41,280 bases of DNA. Origin: Planctomycetota bacterium. GTDB lineage: Bacteria; Planctomycetota; UBA1135; JAKEFM01. The stretch is from assembly GCA_022616055.1 (NCBI GenBank), contig JAKEFM010000119.1, positions 1-41,280 on the forward strand, in the 5' to 3' direction. Below are positions 1-8,334 of this stretch, in pieces. The position numbers and the translations under genes were made by a program. Under the pieces are notes generated by a model, which worked only from the letters and a program-made list of their open reading frames with translations, was not told the origin of the DNA and searched no databases. Positions within the stretch are counted from its first letter, which is position 1. Each line of letters starts with the position of its first letter.

Positions 1-324
1 TACTACGTCGAGTGGCACATGCGCCGCGCTCTCGCCCCCCTGCTCTTCGACGACGAGCACCCGCAGGAAGGCGAGGCCCGCCGCGCCTCGGTCGTCGCCC
101 CGGCGCAACGTTCGAGCGGCGCCTTGGAGAAAGCGCTCACCAAGCGCACGAAGGAGGGCTTGACGGTCCACAGCTTCCAGAGCCTGCTTCGCGACCTCGC
201 CACCGTGACGAAGAACCGCGTCCGACCCCGGGCGCTCGCGGCTGCCCCCTTCGAGGTGATCGCGACCCCCACCGCGCTGCAGCGGCGGGCCTTTGAACTC
301 CTCGGCGTCGACTACCGAATGTAG
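1..324 (+). CDS. IS1634-type transposase, C-terminal fragment
   Basis: The reading frame is open from the window edge, so the 5' part of the gene lies outside. The visible 107 residues begin YYVEWHMRRALAPLLFDD and include VHSFQSLLRDLATV. Both stretches are characteristic of the C-terminal end of IS1634-family (IS4-superfamily) DDE transposases. The conserved catalytic DDE residues would lie upstream and cannot be checked. The stop codon (322-324) is followed after about 25 bases by a sequence that matches the terminal repeats seen at 34484-34627 and 41053. This supports a complete 3' end of an insertion sequence rather than a decayed fragment. Confidence in the family is high; whether the element is active is unknown. 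Confidence 0.85.
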   Translation, partial: YYVEWHMRRALAPLLFDDEHPQEGEARRASVVAPAQRSSGALEKALTKRTKEGLTVHSFQSLLRDLATVTKNRVRPRALAAAPFEVIATPTALQRRAFELLGVDYRM

Positions 325-349
325 TCAGTCGGCGCAACCCCGACGTGAA

Positions 350-371
350 TTCAACCGCCCAGCACGAGCAG
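350..371. repeat. Probable right terminal inverted repeat of the IS1634-type element
   Basis: Read on the minus strand from 371 this is CTGCTCG-TGCTGGGCG-GTTGAA. It parallels the CTGCCCC...GTGTTGAT repeats at 34484, 34627 and 41053 (same outer CTGC, same GCTGGG block as 41053, same inner GTTGA). Its place 26 bases after the transposase stop is where an IS end is expected. The other end and any target duplication lie outside the window. Confidence 0.5.
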
Positions 372-455
372 GCTTCCGCTCTCCCGACCCTAGGAACTTC
401 GGCCTAACCTCGCGCCTCCGGTCGGCCCCGGGGCCCGCGCCCGGGGCCGGCCCTC

Positions 456-2822
456 TCAATGGCGCCGCTCCGGGAAGGGCTTCGGCAGGACCTCGCGCTG
501 GATCCGCCAGACGAGGTAGGTCCACATCCCGTTCGGGTACATCGTGCGGACGAACTTCACCCGGTCCTCGGCGTGGCCGCTCGCCTGGAGCGCGCGGTCG
601 AGGAAGACGCGGTCGCCCGTCAGCTCGTGGAACCACGCGAAGGGCGTCCCCATGTAGAAGGTGTCCGCGCCGGACCCGACGGGAGGGACGAAGATCTCGT
701 CGAGCTTGCCGGGCGGGCCGATGCGGAAGGCGGCGAAGGGTGCCCTGGCGTCCTTGTTCCACCCGGCCCCGACGGCGAGGCGGGCGCGCTTCTCGAAGAT
801 CCGGGCGATCCGCGCCGCGACCTCGTCCTTCGGGCCTCCGCGGAACATCTCGAGCGCGCACTTCGCCCCGTCCGCCATGATGCACCCCGACTCCCACGCC
901 TGGTCCCAGTCGGCCTGCCCCCCGAAGATCTTCTCGTAGGCGGAATTCCGGATGAAGTTCCCCGTCTCCGGGGACTGGGCCTTCTCGAGGACCGCGTAGT
1001 AGCGCGCGACCGCCGCCTCGATCTCGCCACGCACCTCCGGATCGCGGGAGAGGTTGAAGGCCGCGGCGCGGATGTGGTCCATCCAGCCGTCGGCGCGCCC
1101 CCCGGCGATCCCCTTTCCCGGGAACTGCGCGACCAGCGCCTCGACGCCGGGGAGCCCCTTCCAGCGGATCGCGTTGTCCACCATCGCGAGGCTCACGATG
1201 TGGTCCCGGGCGATCGGGTCCCCAAGGAGGTAGAAGGCGGGCATCATGTGGAAGGCGCGCGCCCGGTGCTGGGTGTCGAAGGAGTCGTAGCCGCGCAGGA
1301 CCGGCTCGTAGTCGGGCGCGAGGCCCCGCTCCCGCACGGCGGCGAGGTGCGCGTCGAAGGGAGGTCCGGGCGGCGGCGCGGGGTAGCCGCGCCAGAGGTG
1401 ATTGCGGCCCGGATGCGGATCCGCGACGGGGCCCGGCTCCTTCCCCGGCGGCTCGTACCGCTTCCCGAGGAAGAAGGGATGCCTCGCCATCGTGAAGGGG
1501 CGACCGTCCTCGAAGAAGAGCGTGTGGTACTCCCGCTCCCACACGCGATCCATCAGGAGGAGGATCCGGTCCATCGACCGGCGGTGTCCCGTCGCGACCG
1601 TCTCGTGCTCGTAGACGTACGAGAGCCCTCCCCCGCCGGTGACCCCGCCGTAGGGGTCGTCGTAGGGGAAGGCCCAGCCGAGCCGGCCCCGGTGGAACCC
1701 TCGCCCCTTCCACCCCTCCTTCGCGACCGCGTCGAGCCCCTCGGCCTCCGCCGTCAGCCGGGCGCGGACCTCCGCCCGCATCTCCTCGGGAACCATCGGG
1801 AGCGGGTACTTGTTCGCGTCGTAGCGCGCGGTCTGCGGGTTCGACCAGGACCAGAGCGTTCCGCCGGGGACCGGCACGAAGACGGGCCGCTCGACGAGGA
1901 ACCGCAGGGCCCGCTCGCGCGCGCCCCCCGCGGAGAGGGTGGTGCGGACCGTGAAGCAGGCCTGGTCGGGGACGAAGTGCATCTTGCCGCCGGGGAGGGG
2001 CGGCACGACCGGGAGGTGAGCCCGGCCCCCCTCGACGCGCTCCGGACCCGACGACCCGAACTCCTTCCTCCAGACGTCGAACCTCCACCCCTCGGGGGCG
2101 GAGACCTCGAGGTCCCGAAAGTAGAAGGGACCGAGCACGTCCTCCCGGACCGGTCCGTTGTGGAAGAGGAAGTCGACGAGGACGAAGTCCTCCTCCCCGA
2201 ACAGCGTCACGTACGCGCGCACGCGCCACAGCGCCGGCAGCGGCGGCGAGGCCTCCCCACCGGGACCCGCGGGGCGCATCGTCGCGACGTAGATCCGCGT
2301 CTCGAGGAGGGGCCCCCGCCGGAAGACCTCGAGCGGCTCCTCCCCGAGCGGGATCGCCGCCGCATAGGCGTTTCCGAAGACGTCGGTCCCGCGGACGAGG
2401 AGGGGATCCTTCGCCGCGAGAAGACGGGCGACCTCGGGCCCCGTCGCGGGCCTCCCCTCGCCCCCGCCTCCCTCCGTCGCGAGGACCTCGAGGGTGAGGC
2501 TCGGGAACGGAGGGAGGTCGACGCGCGCGGCGAGCTCGACGATCTCGGGGCGCCCGAGGGCGCCTCCCGCCTCGGTCGGCGGGTAGGTCGTGAGGACGGT
2601 GACCTGGGTCGGGAGCGGGCGCCGACCGTAGGCGAGCGTGAGCGGAGGCGCCGAACCGGAGTAGGTCGGCGGGAGGGGGAGGTTCCCCCTCACGATCGCC
2701 CCCTTCATCGGCCGGCCCGAGACGTTCTCGAAGGAGACGCGGGCGAGCGGCCTCGCGACGGGCCGGGATTCCGCCTGGACCGGCGGAACCTGGGGAAAGA
2801 GGAGAAGGAGGCTTCCGATCAC
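456..2822 (-). CDS. Large secreted protein with rhamnogalacturonan-lyase-like (PcRGLX/YetA-like) N-terminus
   Basis: A 788-residue protein. The start was set at GTG 2822 because the preceding frame runs into the divergent YkuD gene and carries no conserved sequence. From there a short hydrophobic leader (VIGSLLLLFPQVPPVQA) gives a plausible signal peptide. The N-terminal ~250 residues look like the beta-rich RIFT-barrel domain of PcRGLX/YetA-like proteins (GAIVRGNLPLPP, then a GRRPLPTQVTVL stretch). The C-terminal half is rich in helices and aromatic/acidic residues (GWMDHIRAAAFNLSRDPEV, GADTFYMGTPFAWFHELTGD) and resembles an alpha/alpha toroid. A periplasmic polysaccharide-active role is inference; catalytic residues were not identified. 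It diverges from the next gene with only 24 bases between the starts. Confidence 0.5.
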   Translation of the reverse strand: MIGSLLLLFPQVPPVQAESRPVARPLARVSFENVSGRPMKGAIVRGNLPLPPTYSGSAPPLTLAYGRRPLPTQVTVLTTYPPTEAGGALGRPEIVELAARVDLPPFPSLTLEVLATEGGGGEGRPATGPEVARLLAAKDPLLVRGTDVFGNAYAAAIPLGEEPLEVFRRGPLLETRIYVATMRPAGPGGEASPPLPALWRVRAYVTLFGEEDFVLVDFLFHNGPVREDVLGPFYFRDLEVSAPEGWRFDVWRKEFGSSGPERVEGGRAHLPVVPPLPGGKMHFVPDQACFTVRTTLSAGGARERALRFLVERPVFVPVPGGTLWSWSNPQTARYDANKYPLPMVPEEMRAEVRARLTAEAEGLDAVAKEGWKGRGFHRGRLGWAFPYDDPYGGVTGGGGLSYVYEHETVATGHRRSMDRILLLMDRVWEREYHTLFFEDGRPFTMARHPFFLGKRYEPPGKEPGPVADPHPGRNHLWRGYPAPPPGPPFDAHLAAVRERGLAPDYEPVLRGYDSFDTQHRARAFHMMPAFYLLGDPIARDHIVSLAMVDNAIRWKGLPGVEALVAQFPGKGIAGGRADGWMDHIRAAAFNLSRDPEVRGEIEAAVARYYAVLEKAQSPETGNFIRNSAYEKIFGGQADWDQAWESGCIMADGAKCALEMFRGGPKDEVAARIARIFEKRARLAVGAGWNKDARAPFAAFRIGPPGKLDEIFVPPVGSGADTFYMGTPFAWFHELTGDRVFLDRALQASGHAEDRVKFVRTMYPNGMWTYLVWRIQREVLPKPFPERRH

Positions 2823-2846
2823 GGGACAGATAATAGATACGCCGCC

Positions 2847-3629
2847 ATGACCGGACGCGCAGGATCCAGCGCCTCCTCCCCCGAACGGGCAGGCCTCCGA
2901 CTCCCGGTCGCTCTGCTCTCTGCATCCGTCCTCTCCTGCGCGCGGGAACCGGCGGGAGGAATCCTGATTCCCGACGAGGCGCTCCAGGTCCTCCTCGTCC
3001 GGACCCCCTCGTGGACGGCGAGCGACGGGATTCTCCGCCGCTACGAGCGCGACTCTCCCGGCGGATCCTGGAGACGGGTCGGAGATCCACGACCCGTGAC
3101 GGTCGGCCGCGCCGGCCTCGGGTGGGCCACCGACCGAGCCCGCCCCTCCTCCGGCCCGGAGAAGCGGGAGGGGGACGGGCGTTCCCCTGCGGGGATCTTC
3201 CCTCTCGGGGTCGCGTTCGGATCGGCCCCGCGCGAGGAGGCGCGCTGGATCCAGATCCCCTACCTTCCCCTCACGCCCGGCACCGAGTGCGTCGACGACC
3301 CCGCCTCGCCCCACTACAACTCGATCGTCGACCGCGCGAGCGCGTCGCGACCCGACTGGAAGTCCTCCGAGCGGATGCTCGAGGTCGGGGAGGCCTACCG
3401 TCTCGGGATCTTCGTCGGGCACAACGTCGCTCCCGCCCGCGCCGGACTCGGCTCCTGCATCTTCCTCCACCTATGGTCCGGGGCGCCCGCCCCGACGGCG
3501 GGGTGCACGGCGATGTCTCCGGATTCGATGGAGGAGATCCTCCGCTGGCTCGTTCCCCGCGCGGCCCCGGCGCTCGTCCAGCTTCCCGAACCAGAGATCG
3601 CGCGGCTGTGGCCAGTCCTGCCCGACTAG
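2847..3629 (+). CDS. L,D-transpeptidase-like (YkuD/COG3786) lipoprotein
   Basis: A 260-residue protein. The N-terminus has a hydrophobic stretch ending in the lipobox SVLSC (about residues 27-31), so it is probably membrane-anchored in the periplasm. The C-terminal part carries the variant YkuD signature of COG3786 proteins: GSCIFLHLW followed by PTAGCTAM, giving the conserved His and the catalytic Cys of L,D-transpeptidases. KREGDGRSPAGIFPL upstream is the usual substrate-groove segment of the family. Known members cross-link peptidoglycan or attach proteins to it; the exact activity here is not known. It is divergently arranged with the secreted protein at 456-2822, and the two probably share a promoter region of 24 bases or lie over each other's promoters. 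Confidence 0.75.
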   Translation: MTGRAGSSASSPERAGLRLPVALLSASVLSCAREPAGGILIPDEALQVLLVRTPSWTASDGILRRYERDSPGGSWRRVGDPRPVTVGRAGLGWATDRARPSSGPEKREGDGRSPAGIFPLGVAFGSAPREEARWIQIPYLPLTPGTECVDDPASPHYNSIVDRASASRPDWKSSERMLEVGEAYRLGIFVGHNVAPARAGLGSCIFLHLWSGAPAPTAGCTAMSPDSMEEILRWLVPRAAPALVQLPEPEIARLWPVLPD

Positions 3630-4151
3630 GAAGGCTTGTAGGGGGAAACACGTAGCGTTTGAGTCAGGTTTTCAGACTTCGAAGGTGGGACCGGTTACTC
3701 CGGAACAGGACTCGTCGGTCTGAGGCGGAGGCTCGTTAGTACTCCCTCCCGGAGCTTCGTTCCTCACCGCAATGGGACGAGCTCAGGGCCGCGGGGCCCC
3801 GAGAGAACTGACGGGGACGTCGAGGAGAGCGACGAGTTCCTCGGCTGAGCCCGTGTGGGGGGGGGCTCCCACCGCCCGTCGCGTCGGGAGCCGGAGAGCC
3901 CGTGCTCCCCCGGAGCCACAGGCGTCAGGCGGACCCGGAGGACCCATTCATTGCGGGTGCCCGGACCTGCATCCTCGGTACGGCAGAGGACTCACGCCCC
4001 CCGGGATCACCGACCGGCTACTGCGGGCAGCTCGGCAACCTTGGTGCCGGGCATCGTTCCGCCCTCCACCCGATCAGGCCCAAGTCGCGGTCGCCTCCGC
4101 AGAAACCTCGGCGAATCCAGACCGCGGCGGGTCAAGTCGGGGGCGTCGAGG
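3630..4151. other. Gene-poor stretch without a supported gene
   Basis: About 520 bases. The open frames here are Arg/Pro/Ser-rich, lack recognisable domains and lack convincing ribosome-binding sites, so none is called. Base composition is slightly less GC-rich than in the neighbours. No tRNA-like cloverleaf or strong terminator was recognised. Confidence 0.5.
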
Positions 4152-4799
4152 CTAGCGCGTCCTTCTCACTCCGACTACGTGTCCAGCCTTGTCGGTTGCA
4201 AACACCCACATTCCAGCCACATTCTCAACCACGAAGCCCTCGGCTTCCCGATACGTACTTGACTTCGGATCCCCAATCGATGAGTCCCACTCAAAGTACA
4301 CGCGGTCGACAAGGACACCAAGCACGTCGGGCGACGCGATCTCCAGGTCAGTAAGACTCAGGAGCTCTCCAAGATCCTTCACACTTCCAATTCGGACCAG
4401 CTCCTGCGACCCGCGGCGAGCGCCGATCTTGAACCAGCCACACGTCCTGGAGCGCGGTGACTCCGTCCATCCGTACCCGACCTTGAAGAACCGCACTGCT
4501 GCATCCGTGTGCAAGGCCGACGGAATCCGGATCTCCACAGGCTTGTCCACCTGACAGCCGGCGCCCGCCGCAGCTTCCTCTCCCCGCCGGTCGCCTATTT
4601 CCTTCTTCAACTGAGCCCGAAGCTCCGTTCGCAGCAAGTCCCACCGGTCCCTCCCCGGCCACTCCTGCGGCACGGTCTGGGCCACCGCCGACGTCTTGGC
4701 CGGCGCGGGAGCCGGCCCATCCTCTGCGTTTCTGCCGCCTCTCAAGCAACCACCGACGAGGGTACACGCCAGGACTACGCGAAAGGAAGCGCTCGTCAT
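4152..4799 (-). CDS. Orphan lipoprotein of unknown function
   Basis: A 215-residue protein. ATG 4799 was chosen over an upstream start because it gives a clean signal peptide, MTSASFRVVLACTLVGGC, with lipobox LVGGC. The mature part starts with a Pro/Ala-rich linker, then a charged helix (RTELRAQLKKEI) and a domain with GYGWTESPRSRTCGWFKIG and VYFEWDSS. No family was recognised. The gene is noticeably less GC-rich than its surroundings and stands alone, flanked by 520 bases of gene-poor DNA on one side and 256 bases on the other. This fits recent acquisition. Two cysteines besides the lipobox Cys (GCQVDKP, RTCGWF) could form a disulfide. Confidence 0.6.
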   Translation of the reverse strand: MTSASFRVVLACTLVGGCLRGGRNAEDGPAPAPAKTSAVAQTVPQEWPGRDRWDLLRTELRAQLKKEIGDRRGEEAAAGAGCQVDKPVEIRIPSALHTDAAVRFFKVGYGWTESPRSRTCGWFKIGARRGSQELVRIGSVKDLGELLSLTDLEIASPDVLGVLVDRVYFEWDSSIGDPKSSTYREAEGFVVENVAGMWVFATDKAGHVVGVRRTR

Positions 4800-5055
4800 T
4801 ACTGTCCGGGTGGAGATCCTAGCTCCCGGTTCGAGGTTTCCCAACGGGCGCGAGCCTTACGAAAGAAAGGTGAATCTCTCCCCTTGAGTCTCGCCGTGCG
4901 AGCCCAAGGGACTCGTCGGGGAGTTCAGCGTGCCGTCGCAGGATGGAGGGGCCCAAGGTCGAGGTCCGCACCTGGCTACGCCGCCGTGGGCGCTGTCTGG
5001 CCACCCCCGCGAGGAGGGTTGCGCGACCCTCCGTTCGGAGATCCTGAACGGTCAT

Positions 5056-6045
5056 CTAGCCGGGGACCTTCCCGACGCGGCAGACGAGGCGGAGTCCGGG
5101 CGGGCCGGCGAGGAGATCGCGCACGGCCGATTCCCCACGGGAGTCGACGAGCACGAGGAGGGAGCCCGACCCTCGGATAGCCGCGGCGCCGAAGACGCCC
5201 CTCTCGGGGCCCAGGCGATCGGGCCGAAGGAGGCGTGTGGCTTCCCCCTCGGCGTCGGCGGGGAGGGCCTCGCGGAGCGCACTTCCCAGGACCCTCAGCC
5301 CCTCGGGGGTCGCCGTTCCTCCGAGGCGGCGAAGAGCCTCGAGAAAGGACGCGGCCTGCGTGCTGCCTGACCTTGAGTCCGGAGCACGCTCCTCCCGGAG
5401 GGGTGAGAGGTTCTTCGTGGCGAGGAGAAGGAAGGCGACCCCGTTCGGAAGCGGCACGGCCTCTCCCGCCTCCTCCCCGCGGACCGGGACGACGGAATCG
5501 GGTGGGGCGGATGTCGCGACGAGGCGGGAGGGGAAGTCCCCCTCTCCTCCCGCGATCAGTCTCTCGACGCGAAGCGCGAGGCGGGCGACCTCGCGGTCGG
5601 CGAGGTCGGCGCCGTAGGCGCGGAGGATCGCCTTCAGGGACGCGACCTCGAGCGCGGCGTCGAACCCGAGAGCCGGGTCCGCGGGGAGATCCCCCTCGAC
5701 GTCGACCGTGGCCGCGCGATCGAAAACGGCTTTCCGCTCCCGCCCGAGAATGGCGATCCCTCCGAGGATGCGGGCGGCGAGGCCTCCGCCGGGAAGGCTC
5801 TGGAACCGCGCGCGCACCGAGGCGTACTCGGGGTGTCCTTCCGCCGGGAGGAGCGCGTCGAAGGGAACAGCGGTCTCCCCCTTCGGCTCTCCCGGAAGGA
5901 GCCATCGAGCGCGGAAGACCTCCTCGTCGACGGTCGCCACTTGCGCGCGGACGCGGAGCGGGAGCGGAAGGACGACGCGGAGGCCCGCCGGATCCCCTCC
6001 GGCGAAGAGATCGAGCTGACCCCGCGCCTCGGCAATCTCGTTCAT
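5056..6045 (-). CDS. GHMP-kinase-fold protein (galactokinase/arabinokinase-like) with degenerate active-site motifs
   Basis: A 329-residue protein, ATG start. The order of landmarks follows galactokinase/L-arabinokinase: HPEYASVRARF (71-81), a helix AARILGGIAILGRER (90-104), then the place of the nucleotide-binding motif PxxxGLSSSA, here PALGFDAALEVA (124-135). After AYGADLADREVARLALRVE comes the place of GxxCGxMDQ, here GGEGDFPSRL (166-175). Near the C-terminus RGVFGAAAIRGSGS parallels motif 3 (YGARITGGGSGG). The fold assignment is by this ordered resemblance. The Ser-rich loop and the catalytic Asp are both missing, so it is probably not an active sugar kinase. It stands alone. Alternatives are a non-kinase enzyme on the same fold or a regulatory relative. 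Confidence 0.6.
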   Translation of the reverse strand: MNEIAEARGQLDLFAGGDPAGLRVVLPLPLRVRAQVATVDEEVFRARWLLPGEPKGETAVPFDALLPAEGHPEYASVRARFQSLPGGGLAARILGGIAILGRERKAVFDRAATVDVEGDLPADPALGFDAALEVASLKAILRAYGADLADREVARLALRVERLIAGGEGDFPSRLVATSAPPDSVVPVRGEEAGEAVPLPNGVAFLLLATKNLSPLREERAPDSRSGSTQAASFLEALRRLGGTATPEGLRVLGSALREALPADAEGEATRLLRPDRLGPERGVFGAAAIRGSGSLLVLVDSRGESAVRDLLAGPPGLRLVCRVGKVPG

Positions 6046-6174
6046 CGAGACCGGCCGATCCCCACTCTAGGCCCGGGAGAGCCGCCCGGCACGAGACGGA
6101 ACGCACGGCGCGCGGCCCGGCGTTGCCGAAGCCGCCGGATGGACAGGGGGGACGGGCGCGCCACAATGGCCCTC

Positions 6175-6480
6175 ATGAAAAGGGTCAATGTGACCACGTT
6201 GCGGAATCGTCTGAGCCGGCTCCTCGACGCCGTCCGGAACGGGGAGAGCATCGAGATCCTCGACCGCCACCTCCCGATCGCACGGCTCGTCCCCCTGGGG
6301 CCGGGCTCACCGGGGAACGGCCGCCGGCTCCACCCCTGGCTCGAGCGATTGCGCCGCGCGGGGGTGGCCCGGATCGGCCCCATGCGCGGGGTCCCGGAGA
6401 TCGCCCGCAAGCGCCCCCCCGGGCCCGCCAAGACCGGCGCCGTCGAGGCCCTTCTCGAGGAGCGGCGAGCGGGATGGTGA
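6175..6480 (+). CDS. Phd/YefM- or VapB-like antitoxin
   Basis: A 101-residue protein beginning MKRVNVTTLRNRLSRLLDAV, the standard N-terminal DNA-binding start of Phd-type antitoxins, followed by GESIEILDRHLPIARLVPL. An ATG at 6166 would add three residues; 6175 fits the family start better. The basic, Pro-rich C-terminal half (about 50-101) would be the flexible toxin-neutralising part. Its last bases overlap the PIN toxin gene (ATG 6474 lies before its stop 6478-6480), the usual translational coupling of type II toxin-antitoxin pairs. It probably represses its own promoter, as relatives do. Confidence 0.85.
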   Translation: MKRVNVTTLRNRLSRLLDAVRNGESIEILDRHLPIARLVPLGPGSPGNGRRLHPWLERLRRAGVARIGPMRGVPEIARKRPPGPAKTGAVEALLEERRAGW

Positions 6481-6911
6481 GGTTCTGGGAATCCTCCGCG
6501 GTCGTCCCCCTCGTGGTCCACGAGCCGACGAGCGGCCCCGTGGCCAAGCTCTATTCCTCCGACTCGGCCCAGATCGTCTGGTGTCTGACGGAGATCGAGG
6601 TCTGGTCCGCGGTGTGCCGCAAAAGGAGGGAGGCCGTGTTGAGCTCCCCCCACCTCCGCGAGGCGCGGCGGCGCCTCTCGAGGCTCACGGGCGACTGGAC
6701 GGAGCTCGAGGACCTCGGCTCCGTCCGGAGCCGGGCCCGGCGGCTCCTCGAAACCCACCCCCTCCGGACGGCCGACGCCCTCCAGCTGGCGGCGGCCCTC
6801 GTGGCGGTGACCGACCGGCCCGAGGGCTTCGCGTTCGTCACCCTCGATGGCCGCCTCGCCGAGGCGGCCGAGCGGGAGGGGTTCGAGGTGATGGGAGCGA
6901 CGACGGCGTAG
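6474..6911 (+). CDS. vapC: PIN-domain (VapC-like) toxin ribonuclease
   Basis: A 145-residue PIN protein. The N-terminus MVRFWESSAVVPLVV matches the strand where PIN toxins carry the first metal-binding Asp, but here the residue is Glu6. TEIEVWSA (about 38-45) gives the second acidic residue, TADALQLAAAL (about 101-111) the third Asp, and FVTLDGRLAEAA the last. Family members cleave tRNA or rRNA and are held inactive by the cognate antitoxin encoded just upstream and overlapping by 7 bases. The D-to-E change at the first position could lower activity or be a tolerated variant. The next gene starts only 23 bases downstream. Confidence 0.85.
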   Translation: MVRFWESSAVVPLVVHEPTSGPVAKLYSSDSAQIVWCLTEIEVWSAVCRKRREAVLSSPHLREARRRLSRLTGDWTELEDLGSVRSRARRLLETHPLRTADALQLAAALVAVTDRPEGFAFVTLDGRLAEAAEREGFEVMGATTA

Positions 6912-6934
6912 GTCTCCTCGGCGCTTCTCGCCAC

Positions 6935-7933
6935 ATGCGCCCTCCCGCGCCGGTCGCCCCGCTACTCTCGGCCGCCCGAAGGTTTCACCGTCGGGTCCTC
7001 GATGCCGTCTCGCGCGCGCGACTCGACCCGGACCGGGCGGCGCGCGAAGGGGTGGCCGACCTCTCGTTCCAGATCGACGAGCTGGCGGATGGGGCCCTCG
7101 AGGCCCTCGGCCGAGAGGTCGGCGCCGTCTCCCCGACTCTCCTCGTCGCCGAGGGCCTCGGGGAGAGGAGCTTCGGGCGCGGGACGCCGCGCGTGCGGGT
7201 TCTCGTCGACCCCATCGACGGGAGCCGCGAGCGGACTCATCGGCTCGGCCCGGCCTGGGCGCTCGTCGGGTTCGCGAGAGAGCGCGCGGGAGCAGCGCGC
7301 GCCAAGGATCTCTTCCTCGGTTTCCAGGGGGAGATCCCGCTGCCCGGATCCCCGACGATCCGAGTGCTCGCGGCGAGACGCGGAGGAGGGGCTTGGGAGG
7401 AGATCCGCGACGCGGGGAACGGGAGGGTACGGTCGCGCCGGCGGTACCGGGCCGACGGGCGGGCCCGCCCCGGGGCGGGCTTCCACGTCTTCGCCGCCTT
7501 CGGCGCGGCCGACCGGACGCCGATCGCACGCGTGCAGGACCAGTTCCACGCGGGGCTCGTCCGCCGGTTCGGGACCGACTTTCGGGCGATCGGCGACTGG
7601 ATGGCGGGGCCGACGGCGCGCCTCCTCCTCGACGCCACGGAGGGGAGGCTGCGGATGGCAGCGGACCTCCGCCCGTTGTTCCCCCGCTCGATCCGGGCGA
7701 GCGCGAAGCCCTACGACCTCGCCGCGCTCCTCGTTCCCCTCGAAGCGGGGGCAGAGGTCCTCGATCCGTCCGGGAGGCCCCTCGACTTTCCACTCGACCT
7801 CGAGGCGTCCGTCGCGTTCGTCGCCTACCCGAACGCCCGGGTCCGCCGGGGGCTCGAGCCGCTCCTCCGGGCGGCGCTCCGCTCCGTTCAGGCGAAGCGC
7901 TCCTCGCGCCAGGGGTCGGCCGCGTTGGAGTAG
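6935..7933 (+). CDS. Inositol-monophosphatase-superfamily phosphatase
   Basis: A 332-residue protein. ADLSFQIDELA (41-51) and LVAEGLGE (70-77) occupy the place of the first metal-site motif. LVDPIDGSRER (90-100) is the core IMPase motif DPxDGT/S. AKPYDLAALLVPLEAG near residue 270 stands for the third motif (WDxAAxxxxxEAGG). The usual paired acidic residues (EE) of the first motif are reduced to one (AEG), and Trp is replaced by Tyr in the third. It acts on a phosphorylated small molecule such as an inositol or sugar bisphosphate; the substrate cannot be told. The gene follows the PIN toxin by 23 bases and overlaps the next, opposite gene by 46 bases. Confidence 0.75.
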   Translation: MRPPAPVAPLLSAARRFHRRVLDAVSRARLDPDRAAREGVADLSFQIDELADGALEALGREVGAVSPTLLVAEGLGERSFGRGTPRVRVLVDPIDGSRERTHRLGPAWALVGFARERAGAARAKDLFLGFQGEIPLPGSPTIRVLAARRGGGAWEEIRDAGNGRVRSRRRYRADGRARPGAGFHVFAAFGAADRTPIARVQDQFHAGLVRRFGTDFRAIGDWMAGPTARLLLDATEGRLRMAADLRPLFPRSIRASAKPYDLAALLVPLEAGAEVLDPSGRPLDFPLDLEASVAFVAYPNARVRRGLEPLLRAALRSVQAKRSSRQGSAALE

Positions 7934-8334
7934 CCCCGGACCTCCCAGAAGCCGAGCCGGTCCTCGGAGAGGAAGTCGATCGTCCGGACCCACTTGACCG
8001 ACTTCCATCCGTACCGCCGCGGGGCGACGAGCCGGAGCGGGCCGCCGTGCTCCGGGAGGAGGGGCTCGCCTCCCTGGCGGGTCGCGAGGAGGGCCTCGGC
8101 GCCCAGGGCGAGCGGGAGCGGCAGGGTGGCGTCGTAGCGCCCTCCGTCCGTGAACCGGACGAAGCGGGCCTCCGGCCGAAGTCCCGCGCGCTCGGCGATC
8201 TCGCGGAGCCGGATCCCCTCCCACTCCAGGTCGAGCCTCGTCCAGCCGGTCACGCAGTGGAAGTCGCCGACGAGACGCTCGGTCGGGAGCGAGGCGACCT
8301 CCTTCCAACCGAGACGGAGGGAGGAGTCGACCAT
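7888..8334 (-). CDS. SuoX/MsrP-like molybdopterin-binding oxidoreductase (start unresolved)
   Basis: The 148 residues from the first ATG contain DFHCVTGWTRLDLEWEGI, with the Cys that binds molybdenum in the sulfite-oxidase fold (PF00174). FTDGGRYDATLPL and EHGGPLRLVAPRRYGWKSVKW follow. Conserved family sequence continues in the same frame upstream of that ATG: PPGQTPTSGWPILHVGEV and FEPETWDLRVGG (8335-8430). The frame is open to the stop at 8500-8502 but contains no ATG, GTG or TTG there. The true protein is therefore longer than the called one, or uses a rare start, or the locus carries a mutation or sequence error. The family transfers electrons to or from small oxyanions or sulfoxides. Its 3' end overlaps the opposite IMPase gene by 46 bases. 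Confidence 0.75.
   Translation of the reverse strand: MVDSSLRLGWKEVASLPTERLVGDFHCVTGWTRLDLEWEGIRLREIAERAGLRPEARFVRFTDGGRYDATLPLPLALGAEALLATRQGGEPLLPEHGGPLRLVAPRRYGWKSVKWVRTIDFLSEDRLGFWEVRGYSNAADPWREERFA

Noticed and set aside
459..2846. Long plus-strand open frame ahead of the YkuD gene
   Set aside because: It is the shadow of the minus-strand secreted protein. Only the part from ATG 2847 has a lipobox and YkuD motifs.
3772..4354. Three overlapping plus-strand ORFs of 127-150 codons
   Set aside because: Arg/Pro/Ser-rich composition typical of non-coding GC-rich DNA; no motif or RBS, and one overlaps the real lipoprotein gene.
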